Assembly (NCBI GenBank): GCA_937888635.1
Contig: CALARG010000002.1
Coordinates: forward strand, 1 to 21,688
DNA from: an uncultured Alphaproteobacteria bacterium
Lineage (GTDB): Bacteria > Pseudomonadota > Alphaproteobacteria > Rs-D84
Length of the DNA stretch: 21,688 bases
Reading direction: 5' to 3'
Below are positions 1 to 7,425 of the stretch, one piece after another. Made by a program: the position numbers and the translations under genes. Position 1 is the stretch's first letter, and every line of letters starts with the position of its first letter. The notes under the pieces were generated by a model that was not told where the DNA came from, searched no databases, and saw only the letters and a program-made list of their open reading frames with translations.

Positions 1-24
1 GAGTGGTCTTTTGTTTGGGGTTGT

Positions 25-558
25 ATGTTTGTCAGACAATGGACTTTTGTTATTGGAATTGCGTTCGTCATTGGGGTTGGCGTTGGGGTGCAATTGCCCA
101 CACGGACGGTCACCCTGCCACCCAGCGCACCCGCACACATAGAAGCATATTTCACCCCCGGCACCGAATGCGAAGACCGCATAATCGCCGAACTGGATCG
201 CGCCACGACCATTGACATTGCCGTCTATTCCATAACCAATCCTAAAATTGCCGATGCCATTATCGCCGCCCACCAACGGGGCGCCCGTGTCCGCATCGTC
301 ACCGACCGAACTATGGCCGGGCATAAATCGTCTATGATTGATGAACTGGTCGCCGCCGGCATCCCCGTCCGCGTCAATCGCCGGCACAAGATTGAACATA
401 ATAAATTCGCTGTCTTTGATAATCGGTGTATGGTGACGGGTTCCTATAACTGGACCACCGCCGCCACAAAGTATAACAGTGAAAACTGCATCTTCCTGAC
501 CCACCCAGCACAAGAATACAGCAAACGGTTTGAATATTTGTGGGGGATGTATAGATAA
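25..558 (+). CDS. Phospholipase D-like (HKD) nuclease, membrane-anchored or exported
   Basis: This 177-residue protein carries a single HKD motif near residues 134-151: H-N-K, then D four residues after the K, then G-S-Y-N-W. That is the signature of phospholipase D-type nucleases of the Nuc/EndA type, which act as dimers of single-motif subunits and hydrolyse phosphodiester bonds in DNA or RNA. The N-terminus has a short basic start followed by a hydrophobic stretch (about residues 7-22), consistent with a signal peptide or membrane anchor, so it probably works in the periplasm or at the membrane. The frame is open to the left edge, so translation could begin further upstream; the ATG used here has only a GGGG-type upstream sequence. 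Its stop lies three bases from the stop of the convergent KAP ATPase, with no terminator between them. The gene is GC-rich compared with that neighbour. It may serve DNA uptake or degradation rather than defence. Confidence 0.85.
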   Translation: MFVRQWTFVIGIAFVIGVGVGVQLPTRTVTLPPSAPAHIEAYFTPGTECEDRIIAELDRATTIDIAVYSITNPKIADAIIAAHQRGARVRIVTDRTMAGHKSSMIDELVAAGIPVRVNRRHKIEHNKFAVFDNRCMVTGSYNWTTAATKYNSENCIFLTHPAQEYSKRFEYLWGMYR

Positions 559-561
559 ATG

Positions 562-2067
562 CTATTTGTCCCCTAACAAATGTGGGTTACGCACCATTTT
601 TCCATATTCTACTGATCTTTCTTTATCAAAATCATCAGAACCATGTAAACGTTGCAAGAGACGTGCCTCACGTTTCTGTTTCTGTAAAATGGGTAGTAGG
701 TTTTCCAAACGTGGTTTTGCCTGATTGAAATAAAAATCATTCGGCGTAAAATTATTTTCTATAAAAACAGGTATCTTTTTAGCGCAATAATTTATTATTT
801 TGTATAATTCATCATAAGTTTTCGGAATTTGACTCGAAACTTCGACCAGTTCTTCAAAGCCACTTTGTTTATTAAAAATAGACTTTAAATGATATAATTC
901 AGAGTGTATTGGACGTCTATTAAAAAGTTGTGTTTTTGGATTATGTTGTGCATCTTCATATAGATTATCAGCACCATAACTCACGAATTTAGTAGCAATG
1001 TGTGCCTTTTGTCTGTCCGAATTATGTCTGCTGCATAATTTATAGGCCAACAACCGACATCTTATAGGTTCATGATATTTGTTACAAAAGAATTTGGCTC
1101 TTTTGATTATTTCGACGGTTTCACGGTAGGAAAGTTCTGCTTGTTTTGCATATTCAGCGAACCATTTTCGCAATTCGATCATGCTATTATAACTGTCTCC
1201 CGAATAAACAAGGTTATTTACAAACTCGCCTCTTTTAATGTGTTCGTTACATATTTTTTCATAATTTAGACTTGGAATATCTATTATCTCATTAAAGAAT
1301 TTTTGCAAATAATCTTCTGCAACAACACCTTTTTGTTCCGCCGTGTCGCCAATACCATAAAAAGCATCTATATATTGTCGCAACCTAGATTGATTTATAG
1401 GCATCACAACAATCAGGCCATCGATATCAAAAAAATGCTTTACTATTTCTAGAACTTTAACGGCAGTATCCGGTCTGCATCTATCCAGATCATCTACAAT
1501 GAAAACCAGCTTACCTTGGGGTAACAATTTGATATATTCTGCCAAATTACGCTTAGCTTCTTGAAATATATCTTGCGGCAATTCTAGTTCATTTACTTTC
1601 TTAATAAATTTCTTAAGATTGGTTGTAATGTCTAAAGGCAATCCTTTTAGCGACAACCCCAGGTTGAAATCTGTCGTCTTCCACCAGCTTGTAAGCAAAT
1701 TCTGCACAAGCGGCTGATTAAGTTTATCAATTATATCTTTTTCTGTTTTTACCAACCAAGCAATCTGTTCAACAAACACATCTAATGGTTCTTTTATGTA
1801 ATCCTTTTCCCAGGCGCTAAAATATACTGTCTTGATTTTATTGTGCATCTGCGCAGCAAATCTGGTTGCAAAATGTGTTTTTCCGGTACCATATCCACCA
1901 TCCAGACCGATGACATACGGTGTATCAACACCTTGTAATAACCCTTGTAATTTTTTTGCAAAATCTACTATTTCTGGTGCGGTATCATCCCACAACGCAT
2001 CTAAAGAAGATTTTTTTGTTTCCAGTTCTTTCGGTGGTAATTTAAAAATATTAGACGTATCTTTCAT
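562..2067 (-). CDS. KAP-family P-loop NTPase
   Basis: This 501-residue protein has a Walker A motif GGYGTGKT at residues 57-64 and a Walker B block VFIVDDLDRCRPD at about 188-200. The DDLDRC signature is typical of the KAP NTPase family. KAP NTPases are signalling or scaffolding ATPases; the F-plasmid phage-exclusion protein PifA belongs to the family. Many members carry membrane helices inserted in the P-loop domain, but none is evident here, so this one looks soluble. The C-terminal half is rich in charged helices with no recognised domain. A TATAAT box (minus strand, 2094-2089) sits 22 bases before the ATG, but no convincing ribosome binding site lies close to it. The gene is AT-rich, unlike the PLD gene it faces and the GC-rich pair upstream, which suggests separate acquisition. 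Family assignment is secure; a defence role is inferred from the family and neighbourhood. Confidence 0.9.
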   Translation of the reverse strand: MKDTSNIFKLPPKELETKKSSLDALWDDTAPEIVDFAKKLQGLLQGVDTPYVIGLDGGYGTGKTHFATRFAAQMHNKIKTVYFSAWEKDYIKEPLDVFVEQIAWLVKTEKDIIDKLNQPLVQNLLTSWWKTTDFNLGLSLKGLPLDITTNLKKFIKKVNELELPQDIFQEAKRNLAEYIKLLPQGKLVFIVDDLDRCRPDTAVKVLEIVKHFFDIDGLIVVMPINQSRLRQYIDAFYGIGDTAEQKGVVAEDYLQKFFNEIIDIPSLNYEKICNEHIKRGEFVNNLVYSGDSYNSMIELRKWFAEYAKQAELSYRETVEIIKRAKFFCNKYHEPIRCRLLAYKLCSRHNSDRQKAHIATKFVSYGADNLYEDAQHNPKTQLFNRRPIHSELYHLKSIFNKQSGFEELVEVSSQIPKTYDELYKIINYCAKKIPVFIENNFTPNDFYFNQAKPRLENLLPILQKQKREARLLQRLHGSDDFDKERSVEYGKMVRNPHLLGDK

Positions 2068-2142
2068 GTTGTTATAAAACCTTTAGTAATTATAAGTATA
2101 TAATCAATCATAAAAGCACATTTTTCAAGGAATTAAAACACG

Positions 2143-2412
2143 CTATTCCACAAACACAATGCCGAACCATTTTTGCATGACGGTCAGACGGGATTGATAG
2201 TCGTCCGCAGAATTGATTTCTGTCTCATATTCGTGTTTTAGTTGTGCCGACAGTCTAAGTTCACGCACCAGGCGATTGCACACACCCATAAGATAGAAGA
2301 TATTACCCGCCGGCCCGTTCAGGTCGATGACCAGGCCCGTTTGGTATCTCGCCCCCGGCACACCCCGCCGGGTGGCGTGCAGTTTCCGTTCCAGCGCATC
2401 AATCGTTTCCAT
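2143..2412 (-). CDS. Hypothetical protein, 89 residues, second gene of a GC-rich pair
   Basis: No family is recognised. The 89-residue product is mostly amphipathic helix with several basic residues near the N-terminus and no signal peptide or membrane segment. The ATG is preceded at a suitable distance by AAAGG, and it lies inside the 3' end of the upstream 177-residue gene (14-base overlap), so the two are almost certainly translated together. Base composition is visibly richer in GC than the AT-rich ATPase gene downstream. The 66-base gap to the ATPase start contains AT-rich promoter-like sequence, so the ATPase is probably a separate unit. Confidence 0.6.
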   Translation of the reverse strand: METIDALERKLHATRRGVPGARYQTGLVIDLNGPAGNIFYLMGVCNRLVRELRLSAQLKHEYETEINSADDYQSRLTVMQKWFGIVFVE

Positions 2413-2932
2413 GTGCGGCGCCTTTGGTTTTAAGCTCTTGCTGAATCTGTGTCCACATCAATTCCAGTTCATCCAGCCCCGTCAGGTCTGATTTTAACCA
2501 TATTTCTGGGGTCTGCCATACATCGTCCTGGGCACAGGCCAGCGCACCCTCCACCAATTTGCGGATGCGGCGGTGGCGCATTTCGTTCTTGATTGCGGAC
2601 CTGTACAGCATGCGCTTGTCCACCGGGATGGGGCGTGACGTTGTGCCGGTGTGATACGCCCACCACTTGGCCATTTTTAGTTTGTTCAGCATTGCCACGC
2701 GCAGCATCGCCACCCCATAACTCAGGGTGCCGGGGCCGTCGAATATTTCATCGGCCAGGTGTCGCCCGGCGCGCCCGTTCAAAAATTCTAGGATTTCATC
2801 GGCGGACTTTTCGGGGTGAATTTGTCCCAGGCGTTTAACCGTCACGTCCCAGATTGCGTTTCGGTGGTCTGGGCTGCCATAATGTGCCGCCAGCGCACCA
2901 TAGAATCCATGTTGCTTGTTTATCGTTGTCAT
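2399..2932 (-). CDS. Hypothetical protein, 177 residues, first gene of a GC-rich pair
   Basis: No family is recognised. The 177-residue protein looks soluble and mainly helical, with a basic stretch at about residues 105-125 (many Arg, His and Lys) and a Trp-rich C-terminal part. The start is well supported: AAGAGG lies six bases before the ATG. It overlaps the following 89-residue gene by 14 bases, so the two form a coupled unit. A short intergenic region (2933-3090) separates it from the divergent GIY-YIG gene and probably holds both promoters. Coding is likely because the frame is long, has a proper ribosome binding site and a coupled partner, and the composition is consistent through the frame. 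Confidence 0.6.
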   Translation of the reverse strand: MTTINKQHGFYGALAAHYGSPDHRNAIWDVTVKRLGQIHPEKSADEILEFLNGRAGRHLADEIFDGPGTLSYGVAMLRVAMLNKLKMAKWWAYHTGTTSRPIPVDKRMLYRSAIKNEMRHRRIRKLVEGALACAQDDVWQTPEIWLKSDLTGLDELELMWTQIQQELKTKGAAHGND

Positions 2933-3034
2933 GTTGTGCCTCTTGTTTTTTCAACATAACAATGCCAACAAAAAATGAAATAGCTAGTGAAATAGACAGA
3001 AACGCGCAAGAAAGTTAAAAAGTCTGCTTTCACA

Positions 3035-3063
3035 TTGAAAACAGCCATAAAATATGTAATAAT
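3035..3063 (+). promoter_or_regulatory. Candidate promoter for the GIY-YIG gene
   Basis: TTGAAA at 3035-3040 is followed after 17 bases by AATAAT at 3058-3063 (TAATAA with a 16-base spacer is an alternative). The start codon at 3091 has AAAGG seven bases upstream. The match is by eye only. Confidence 0.4.
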
Positions 3064-3090
3064 TCATAATAAGTCTAAAAAGGTCTTAAT

Positions 3091-3756
3091 ATGTCTCGTG
3101 GGATAATTTATGTTTTAACAAATGACGCAATGCCTGGCTATATCAAAATTGGACGCACCAACAAAAGCCTGGAACAACGAATGAAGCAATTGGACAAAAC
3201 TGGTATTCCTTTGCCGTTCAGATGCCACTTTGCTGTCAGAATTGATAACTATGAAGAAAACGAAGCAAAGGCACATAAAATATACGCCGGCAATCGTGTC
3301 AGATCCAACAGAGAGTTCTTTAGAGTGGCCCCAGAAGATGCTGCGGCATTACTGGAAGTTTTTGCCCAAGGATTCAATGGCGAAATAATAACCACCGATA
3401 ATACTATGTTTGGCGAAGACGGCATTGTTAACGACGATGATGTAACAACAAACAACAGCAAGAAAGGCAAAAAGCAGTACGATTTTGCCGCGGTTGGGAT
3501 TAAGCCGGGCGCGATACTGGAATTTACCCGCCCCTTAAAAGATGGCACTGTTTTGAAATGCAAGGTCAATGACGCGACACATAAAAAGAAGGTTTCATTT
3601 AATGGCGTTGATTATTCATTGTCTGAATTAACAAGAAAAATTATGAAAGAACATTTTGACACCGCCTGGAAACAGTTTAGGGGCCCAGACTTCTTTAAGT
3701 ATAAAGGTGAAATTTTGACAGAGCGTAAGAACCGTATGCTTGCCGACAGTGAATAA
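3091..3756 (+). CDS. GIY-YIG nuclease-like protein (T5orf172/MUG113 type)
   Basis: The N-terminal half of this 221-residue protein matches the T5orf172/MUG113 branch of the GIY-YIG superfamily: GIIYVLTN at residues 4-11, YIKIGRT at 17-23, conserved basic residues after it, and NREFFRV near residues 74-80, which supplies the usual acidic residue. These domains cut DNA and occur in phage genes and restriction-like proteins. After an acidic, Asn-rich linker (about residues 110-130) comes a C-terminal domain with a KPGAILEF start and a VSFNGVDYSLSELTRKI segment. It resembles the small modified-DNA-binding RAMA/DUF4357-like domains that accompany nucleases, but that match is tentative. The gene stands alone, has its own promoter-like sequence and ends in a clear terminator. 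It converges with the minus-strand defence cluster. Confidence 0.8.
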   Translation: MSRGIIYVLTNDAMPGYIKIGRTNKSLEQRMKQLDKTGIPLPFRCHFAVRIDNYEENEAKAHKIYAGNRVRSNREFFRVAPEDAAALLEVFAQGFNGEIITTDNTMFGEDGIVNDDDVTTNNSKKGKKQYDFAAVGIKPGAILEFTRPLKDGTVLKCKVNDATHKKKVSFNGVDYSLSELTRKIMKEHFDTAWKQFRGPDFFKYKGEILTERKNRMLADSE

Positions 3757-3760
3757 AACG

Positions 3761-3786
3761 CCGCCAATCCGGCGGTTTATTTTTTT
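3761..3786. terminator. Bidirectional rho-independent terminator
   Basis: A perfect stem CCGCC (3761-3765) / GGCGG (3771-3775) with a five-base loop is followed on the plus strand by a T-rich run through 3786. On the minus strand the same hairpin is followed by four T, so it can also end the minus-strand transcript that reaches 3785. Confidence 0.85.
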
Positions 3787-4609
3787 ATAACTCGTTTTTC
3801 TTTTTGCGTAGTTTTAATTTTGTTACCTTGCAACCATATGACAGGTCCAGCACATAAACATCCCTGAATACAGAATAAAATTTATGCTTTTGTAATTTAT
3901 CGGACAAATGCACAAAACCGTTTTCGACAACGACCAACAAATCGCATTCATCGCAATTCTTTTTGTATTGTTCGAACTTCTTGTTCTTGCCGTCAATCGT
4001 CTTTTGCAGGTCTTCGAACGGGTTTTCAATACACATTCCCTGATTATTAACATGCGCAGATGTATGCGGCGCATGCATTTGGCTAGCATTTACAATAAAT
4101 GTCTGCCCTTTTACATCAACCCACTTCTTTGTTATTCCCCATTTTGGAATGCCGGCTTCCTCCAGCGCAGATATCAATGCATCCTTAATTTCTTTGTCTG
4201 TGGCATTTAATTTATTAAATCCTGGGTTATAGCACCTGTCAAAAAAATCTTCCCTGGTCATACTGAATTTTCGCGGGTCTTGAATATCTATTAGCAAGGT
4301 AAGCGCGATTCCCTGTTTCTTAAAGTGGCCGACTATCTTCTTGGCAATTTCTTCCAAACGCATCGTGGCTATGTTCTTGGCACTTTTATTTACGAAATTA
4401 ACAATCTCTAAACCTATTGTGGGCCTATCTGGAACCTTAAATATAAAATCCGGGCTTTCGCTGCTTGTTTTTGTGGTTATGCCGTTTTCCTGCATCCAGC
4501 GTTCACCAAGTTTATGGCGTGCAAATAACGCCAGATAAGTTGCCTCTGCGCCTTTTTGACCATCATCTTGAATTATAAATTGCCCGCCCTTGTGTACAAC
4601 TTCTGTCAT
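3785..4609 (-). CDS. Unknown protein, possible PD-(D/E)XK-type nuclease partner of the SRA-HNH gene
   Basis: No named family is recognised. The 274-residue protein is soluble. Near residues 53-72 it has SPDFIF followed after a short gap by GLEIVNF: an acidic residue on one strand and E-x-V on the next. That arrangement resembles the D...E-x-K core of restriction-type PD-(D/E)XK nucleases, but the usual Lys is replaced by Val, so the call is tentative. The middle has many Lys residues and the C-terminus ends in a strongly basic tail. The ATG lies four bases after the stop of the SRA-HNH gene and has no good ribosome binding site of its own, which points to translational coupling. That makes it a likely partner of the modification-dependent nuclease. 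The downstream end is the terminator at 3761-3786. Confidence 0.65.
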   Translation of the reverse strand: MTEVVHKGGQFIIQDDGQKGAEATYLALFARHKLGERWMQENGITTKTSSESPDFIFKVPDRPTIGLEIVNFVNKSAKNIATMRLEEIAKKIVGHFKKQGIALTLLIDIQDPRKFSMTREDFFDRCYNPGFNKLNATDKEIKDALISALEEAGIPKWGITKKWVDVKGQTFIVNASQMHAPHTSAHVNNQGMCIENPFEDLQKTIDGKNKKFEQYKKNCDECDLLVVVENGFVHLSDKLQKHKFYSVFRDVYVLDLSYGCKVTKLKLRKKKNEL

Positions 4610-4612
4610 TGT

Positions 4613-5332
4613 TTATTCTATATGGTCGCTTTTCTTTAAGTTACATGATGCACACAATAACTGTATGTTTTCGGGCATGCTGGACGAGCCGCCGCGTGAA
4701 AAAGGTATTATATGGTCATAATGCAAATTCGTATTTGACCCACATTTTACACAACAACCCTTATCGCGTTTCCAAACCTGAACCTTAACCGCGGTTGGAA
4801 TAAGGCGATTATGTTCCAGTTCCAGAACGGTTGGCTGCGTTTCACCGGTAGAAACCGCCGTTTCGTCATCTTCTATCATTTCCAGTTGGAATTTAAATAC
4901 CGTGCGACCATCTGACTTTTCAGTCCAGGCGTCTGTCAGATAAAAGAATCCGTTATAGACCCAAATACCATCCTTAATCTTTTCATAGACCTTTACAACG
5001 CGTGCAATTGATTCTGGCGCATTCTTATATGCAGTTGCCGCATCAAAAAACTTGCCATTTTCCGTCAATGTACCATTTGGGGTTTTATATGGTTGGTCCA
5101 AAGTTTTTACATCTGCGCCCGTGGGGGCATGATTTTTCTGAACATCGTGTCCCTCATAGATAATTGTCCGACCGTCATCAGTCATTTTATCCGCATATGG
5201 CGCGTTTTCGCGAACGCTCATCAATATAACGCTGTACCCGCGATTAGTCACATTAAAATTCATGCCGCGCTGCAAATTCTGTCCTTCGGCAATTGTCATA
5301 TCAACATATCTTATAATATCACCACGCAGCAT
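4613..5332 (-). CDS. SRA (YDG)-HNH endonuclease, McrA-like modification-dependent restriction enzyme
   Basis: This 239-residue protein joins two recognisable domains. Residues 20-152 look like an SRA/YDG domain: TNRGYSVIL near 29, a DGRTIIYEG segment at 53-61, VVKVYEKIKDGIWVYNGFF at about 112-130 and DGRTVFKFQLEM at 141-152. SRA domains flip and bind modified bases such as 5-methylcytosine or 5-hydroxymethylcytosine. Residues 183-239 form an HNH nuclease with CVKC (194-197), H204, D206, H207 and a second C-x2-C (227-230). SRA-HNH enzymes cut modified DNA, for example from phages with modified genomes. The start is well placed, with AAGAGG seven bases before the ATG. It is followed almost without gap by the 274-residue gene and lies downstream of the Nudix gene. 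How it avoids the host's own modification, including that of the type I system here (likely N6-adenine), depends on its base preference, which the sequence does not show. Confidence 0.88.
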   Translation of the reverse strand: MLRGDIIRYVDMTIAEGQNLQRGMNFNVTNRGYSVILMSVRENAPYADKMTDDGRTIIYEGHDVQKNHAPTGADVKTLDQPYKTPNGTLTENGKFFDAATAYKNAPESIARVVKVYEKIKDGIWVYNGFFYLTDAWTEKSDGRTVFKFQLEMIEDDETAVSTGETQPTVLELEHNRLIPTAVKVQVWKRDKGCCVKCGSNTNLHYDHIIPFSRGGSSSMPENIQLLCASCNLKKSDHIE

Positions 5333-5385
5333 GGAAAAACCTCTTGTTATAGTAAGTATGGTGGTACAGCGGATTTATTTCAAGT

Positions 5386-5763
5386 TTATTTTGCTAACGC
5401 ATGCGAAACTATCAAGTCTGCAGGTAGTTGTGGGTGGGATGGCAAGTCATGGACTGGCACCCAGTGCATATCATCGTGGACGCGCAGTTGAATTTCGCCG
5501 GTGAAGGATTTGATTTCGTATGTGTGCAGTTCGATAACCTTGCCAGAATCCGTTGTGTGTTTTGCGATTGTAATCAGGTCGCCGATTTGTGCATCTATCC
5601 CCAATTCTTCGGACAATTCCCGGTGCAAGCATGTTGGGCCGTCTTCGCCATCTTCAAACTTACCACCAGGGTATTCCCATTCGCCCGCCAATGGTTGGTC
5701 CGGTGCCCGTCGCATCATCAGAACTTTATCCCCATCCCTAAAAATCGCAGCAGTTACTTTCAT
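5386..5763 (-). CDS. Nudix hydrolase, MutT-like
   Basis: This 125-residue protein has a complete Nudix box at residues 34-56: G34, E40, then R48-E49-L50, E52-E53 and G55-I56. MutT-type members hydrolyse nucleoside triphosphates, classically 8-oxo-dGTP, to the monophosphate and pyrophosphate in the cytoplasm. The length and the DKVLMMRRAPDQPLAGEWEY lead into the box fit the MutT/CTP-pyrophosphohydrolase subgroup. The gene lies 57 bases after the reverse transcriptase and 53 bases before the SRA-HNH gene, all in the same direction. No ribosome binding site is seen before the ATG. It is richer in GC than the reverse transcriptase next to it, so it may be a separate host-type housekeeping gene rather than part of a defence system. 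The substrate cannot be read from sequence alone. Confidence 0.92.
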   Translation of the reverse strand: MKVTAAIFRDGDKVLMMRRAPDQPLAGEWEYPGGKFEDGEDGPTCLHRELSEELGIDAQIGDLITIAKHTTDSGKVIELHTYEIKSFTGEIQLRVHDDMHWVPVHDLPSHPQLPADLIVSHALAK

Positions 5764-5820
5764 GATATATATTTATTGTGACTCACATTTAATATTTTAA
5801 AACATTGCCTTTATATTGAT

Positions 5821-7287
5821 TTAACGATATTCAAATATATTTGTCTCTTCATTAGCAATTGGTAATTTCGAATGATTTAATTTATATCGATTTACCAAAT
5901 TATATGGTTTTAATTGTTCTAAAAACTCTGGTTTTAGCCAAGAAAAATCCCACAATTCGATAGAATCATCTACAATTATTTTGCATATCGTAGGTTCATA
6001 TTCTATTTCTGTATCAATGGACACACTTAATCTCTGCAACCATATATGAACAAAATTTGTATAAGCCTTTTTAGAAAACTTCTTTTTTATTTTGCTTATA
6101 TAACATAATTGTTGTTCTTCGGGTTCTTTCCTCATAATATGACTAATAGTTGTAAATGCCTGTGGGATTATTTTCGGAATACGATATGCCATATCAGAAA
6201 TTATGCTTACCAACAAATCAATATCGTCTTTTTTTGAAACTTTTATCTTTTTGTTTAACTGTGATAATAGTGTCTGCATTCCCCCTGCAATTTGTTGATC
6301 ATTAGACAAGTTATACAGTTGTAAAAATATCTTGTAATTTTTTTGCGACCAATCTATAGGGGGCAAAAAACGTTCTTTTTTCAGCGACTTTGAAATAAGC
6401 ATGTCTGTTGAAAAAGTTTTATGTGCATTTATACGAAAACCCAAATGCTGGCAAACATCACTTATGCTCTTCAAAATATTTTCAGTATCATTAGGACTGT
6501 TTGTAAATATCTTAAAATCATCTCTATACCGCAATATTTTATAATCTTCTATACCCTGGGTTCGCAATTTTTCCAATATCAATGTATCCATATAACCAAG
6601 AACGATTTCCGCAATAAAATCCATAAGTACCGACCCCTGTGGAATCCCGTTAGTTTGATCATATGTAATATACCTAAGATTTTTATCTATAATATTACCC
6701 AATAAATTGTCATGAAATTTTCTTTCTTTTGCGATCGCTTCATTATGTAGGGCCCAAGCTATCGAATGGGTGTATATAGAAGAGTAGCAGTTAACAATAT
6801 CTGTACATGCCATATGAGAAAAATTTAATGATTGTTTAACTGCACTTTGTTCAAAAAGACTAAGCCAATTTAAAATTTGTTGCGCTTTTTGTTTTCTGTT
6901 TGATCTTTTTACAACGGGAATACTGGAACATACGATATGCTCATCTGCTCTAAAGGTTTTAAATCGTTCGCATATTTCGCCCCAGGCTTTATCATTACAA
7001 ATACAATTCACCAGGTTAACATATAATAAAGGATTTATCACTGTTAACTTTCTCCAATCATATTCTGTGTTTTTATTTGTTATAATATCATAATTTGGAT
7101 TAGGAACATTTTTCGGATGATTACCGTTTGTCAGGTTGCTTAAATTCCATTGACGCAATATGTTATCAGCTTTGTATAGCAAATCTCTGAAACGAAAATA
7201 TGGAGGCAAATCCCCCGTAAAATAGTTTTCGTCTGTTAAAAAGAATTTTTTAGCTGCCTGAGCATTTAAATCCAAAACAGTTTTCAT
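5821..7287 (-). CDS. Defence-type reverse transcriptase (UG/DRT-like, class unresolved)
   Basis: This 488-residue protein has the polymerase core of reverse transcriptases: motif A around residues 161-175 (TDIVNCYSSIYTHSI, with D163 as the first catalytic Asp), motif B NGIPQGSV at 213-220, and the catalytic loop YRDD at 254-257. There is no maturase or endonuclease domain as in group II introns. The C-terminal 200 residues are helical and unassigned. The YTHSI motif A together with YRDD fits the 'unknown group'/DRT antiphage enzymes rather than retrons or diversity-generating enzymes; the exact class is not resolved. The ATG has GGGG a few bases upstream, and a hairpin and promoter-like elements precede it at 7319-7354. 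Known DRT systems often depend on a non-coding RNA next to the gene, and the 138-base gap could hold one. It sits in tandem between the hsd operon and the Nudix gene. Confidence 0.88.
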   Translation of the reverse strand: MKTVLDLNAQAAKKFFLTDENYFTGDLPPYFRFRDLLYKADNILRQWNLSNLTNGNHPKNVPNPNYDIITNKNTEYDWRKLTVINPLLYVNLVNCICNDKAWGEICERFKTFRADEHIVCSSIPVVKRSNRKQKAQQILNWLSLFEQSAVKQSLNFSHMACTDIVNCYSSIYTHSIAWALHNEAIAKERKFHDNLLGNIIDKNLRYITYDQTNGIPQGSVLMDFIAEIVLGYMDTLILEKLRTQGIEDYKILRYRDDFKIFTNSPNDTENILKSISDVCQHLGFRINAHKTFSTDMLISKSLKKERFLPPIDWSQKNYKIFLQLYNLSNDQQIAGGMQTLLSQLNKKIKVSKKDDIDLLVSIISDMAYRIPKIIPQAFTTISHIMRKEPEEQQLCYISKIKKKFSKKAYTNFVHIWLQRLSVSIDTEIEYEPTICKIIVDDSIELWDFSWLKPEFLEQLKPYNLVNRYKLNHSKLPIANEETNIFEYR

Positions 7288-7318
7288 ATCGTTACCCCGA
7301 GTTTATACACATATTAAC

Positions 7319-7345
7319 TTGCGTTATATGTAGTTATAATCGCAA
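7319..7345 (-). promoter_or_regulatory. Hairpin/operator-like inverted repeat upstream of the reverse transcriptase
   Basis: TTGCG-TTATA (7319-7328) pairs perfectly with TATAA-CGCAA (7335-7345), apart from a single unpaired T at 7340. This leaves a six-base loop and a ten-pair stem. It overlaps the likely promoter, so it could be a protein operator, a structured leader or part of a non-coding RNA. Confidence 0.6.
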
Positions 7346-7354
7346 AAATATCAA
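7323..7354 (-). promoter_or_regulatory. Candidate promoter of the reverse transcriptase
   Basis: Read on the minus strand, TTGATA (7354-7349) is followed after 16 bases by TACATA (7332-7327); TATAAC (7328-7323) is an alternative with 20 bases. Transcription would start within the gap before the ATG at 7287, giving the reverse transcriptase expression independent of the hsd operon. Judged by eye. Confidence 0.4.
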
Positions 7355-7425
7355 GAAGCAAATCATATAACTAACGTCTATGGCTCTTGCTCATCAAAGG
7401 GCATTCTGTTCATTCAGGTGTCATA

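Noticed and set aside
5821..7425. Retron
   Set aside because: No msr/msd with flanking inverted repeats is evident, and the catalytic loop and motif A are of the UG/DRT type rather than the retron type.
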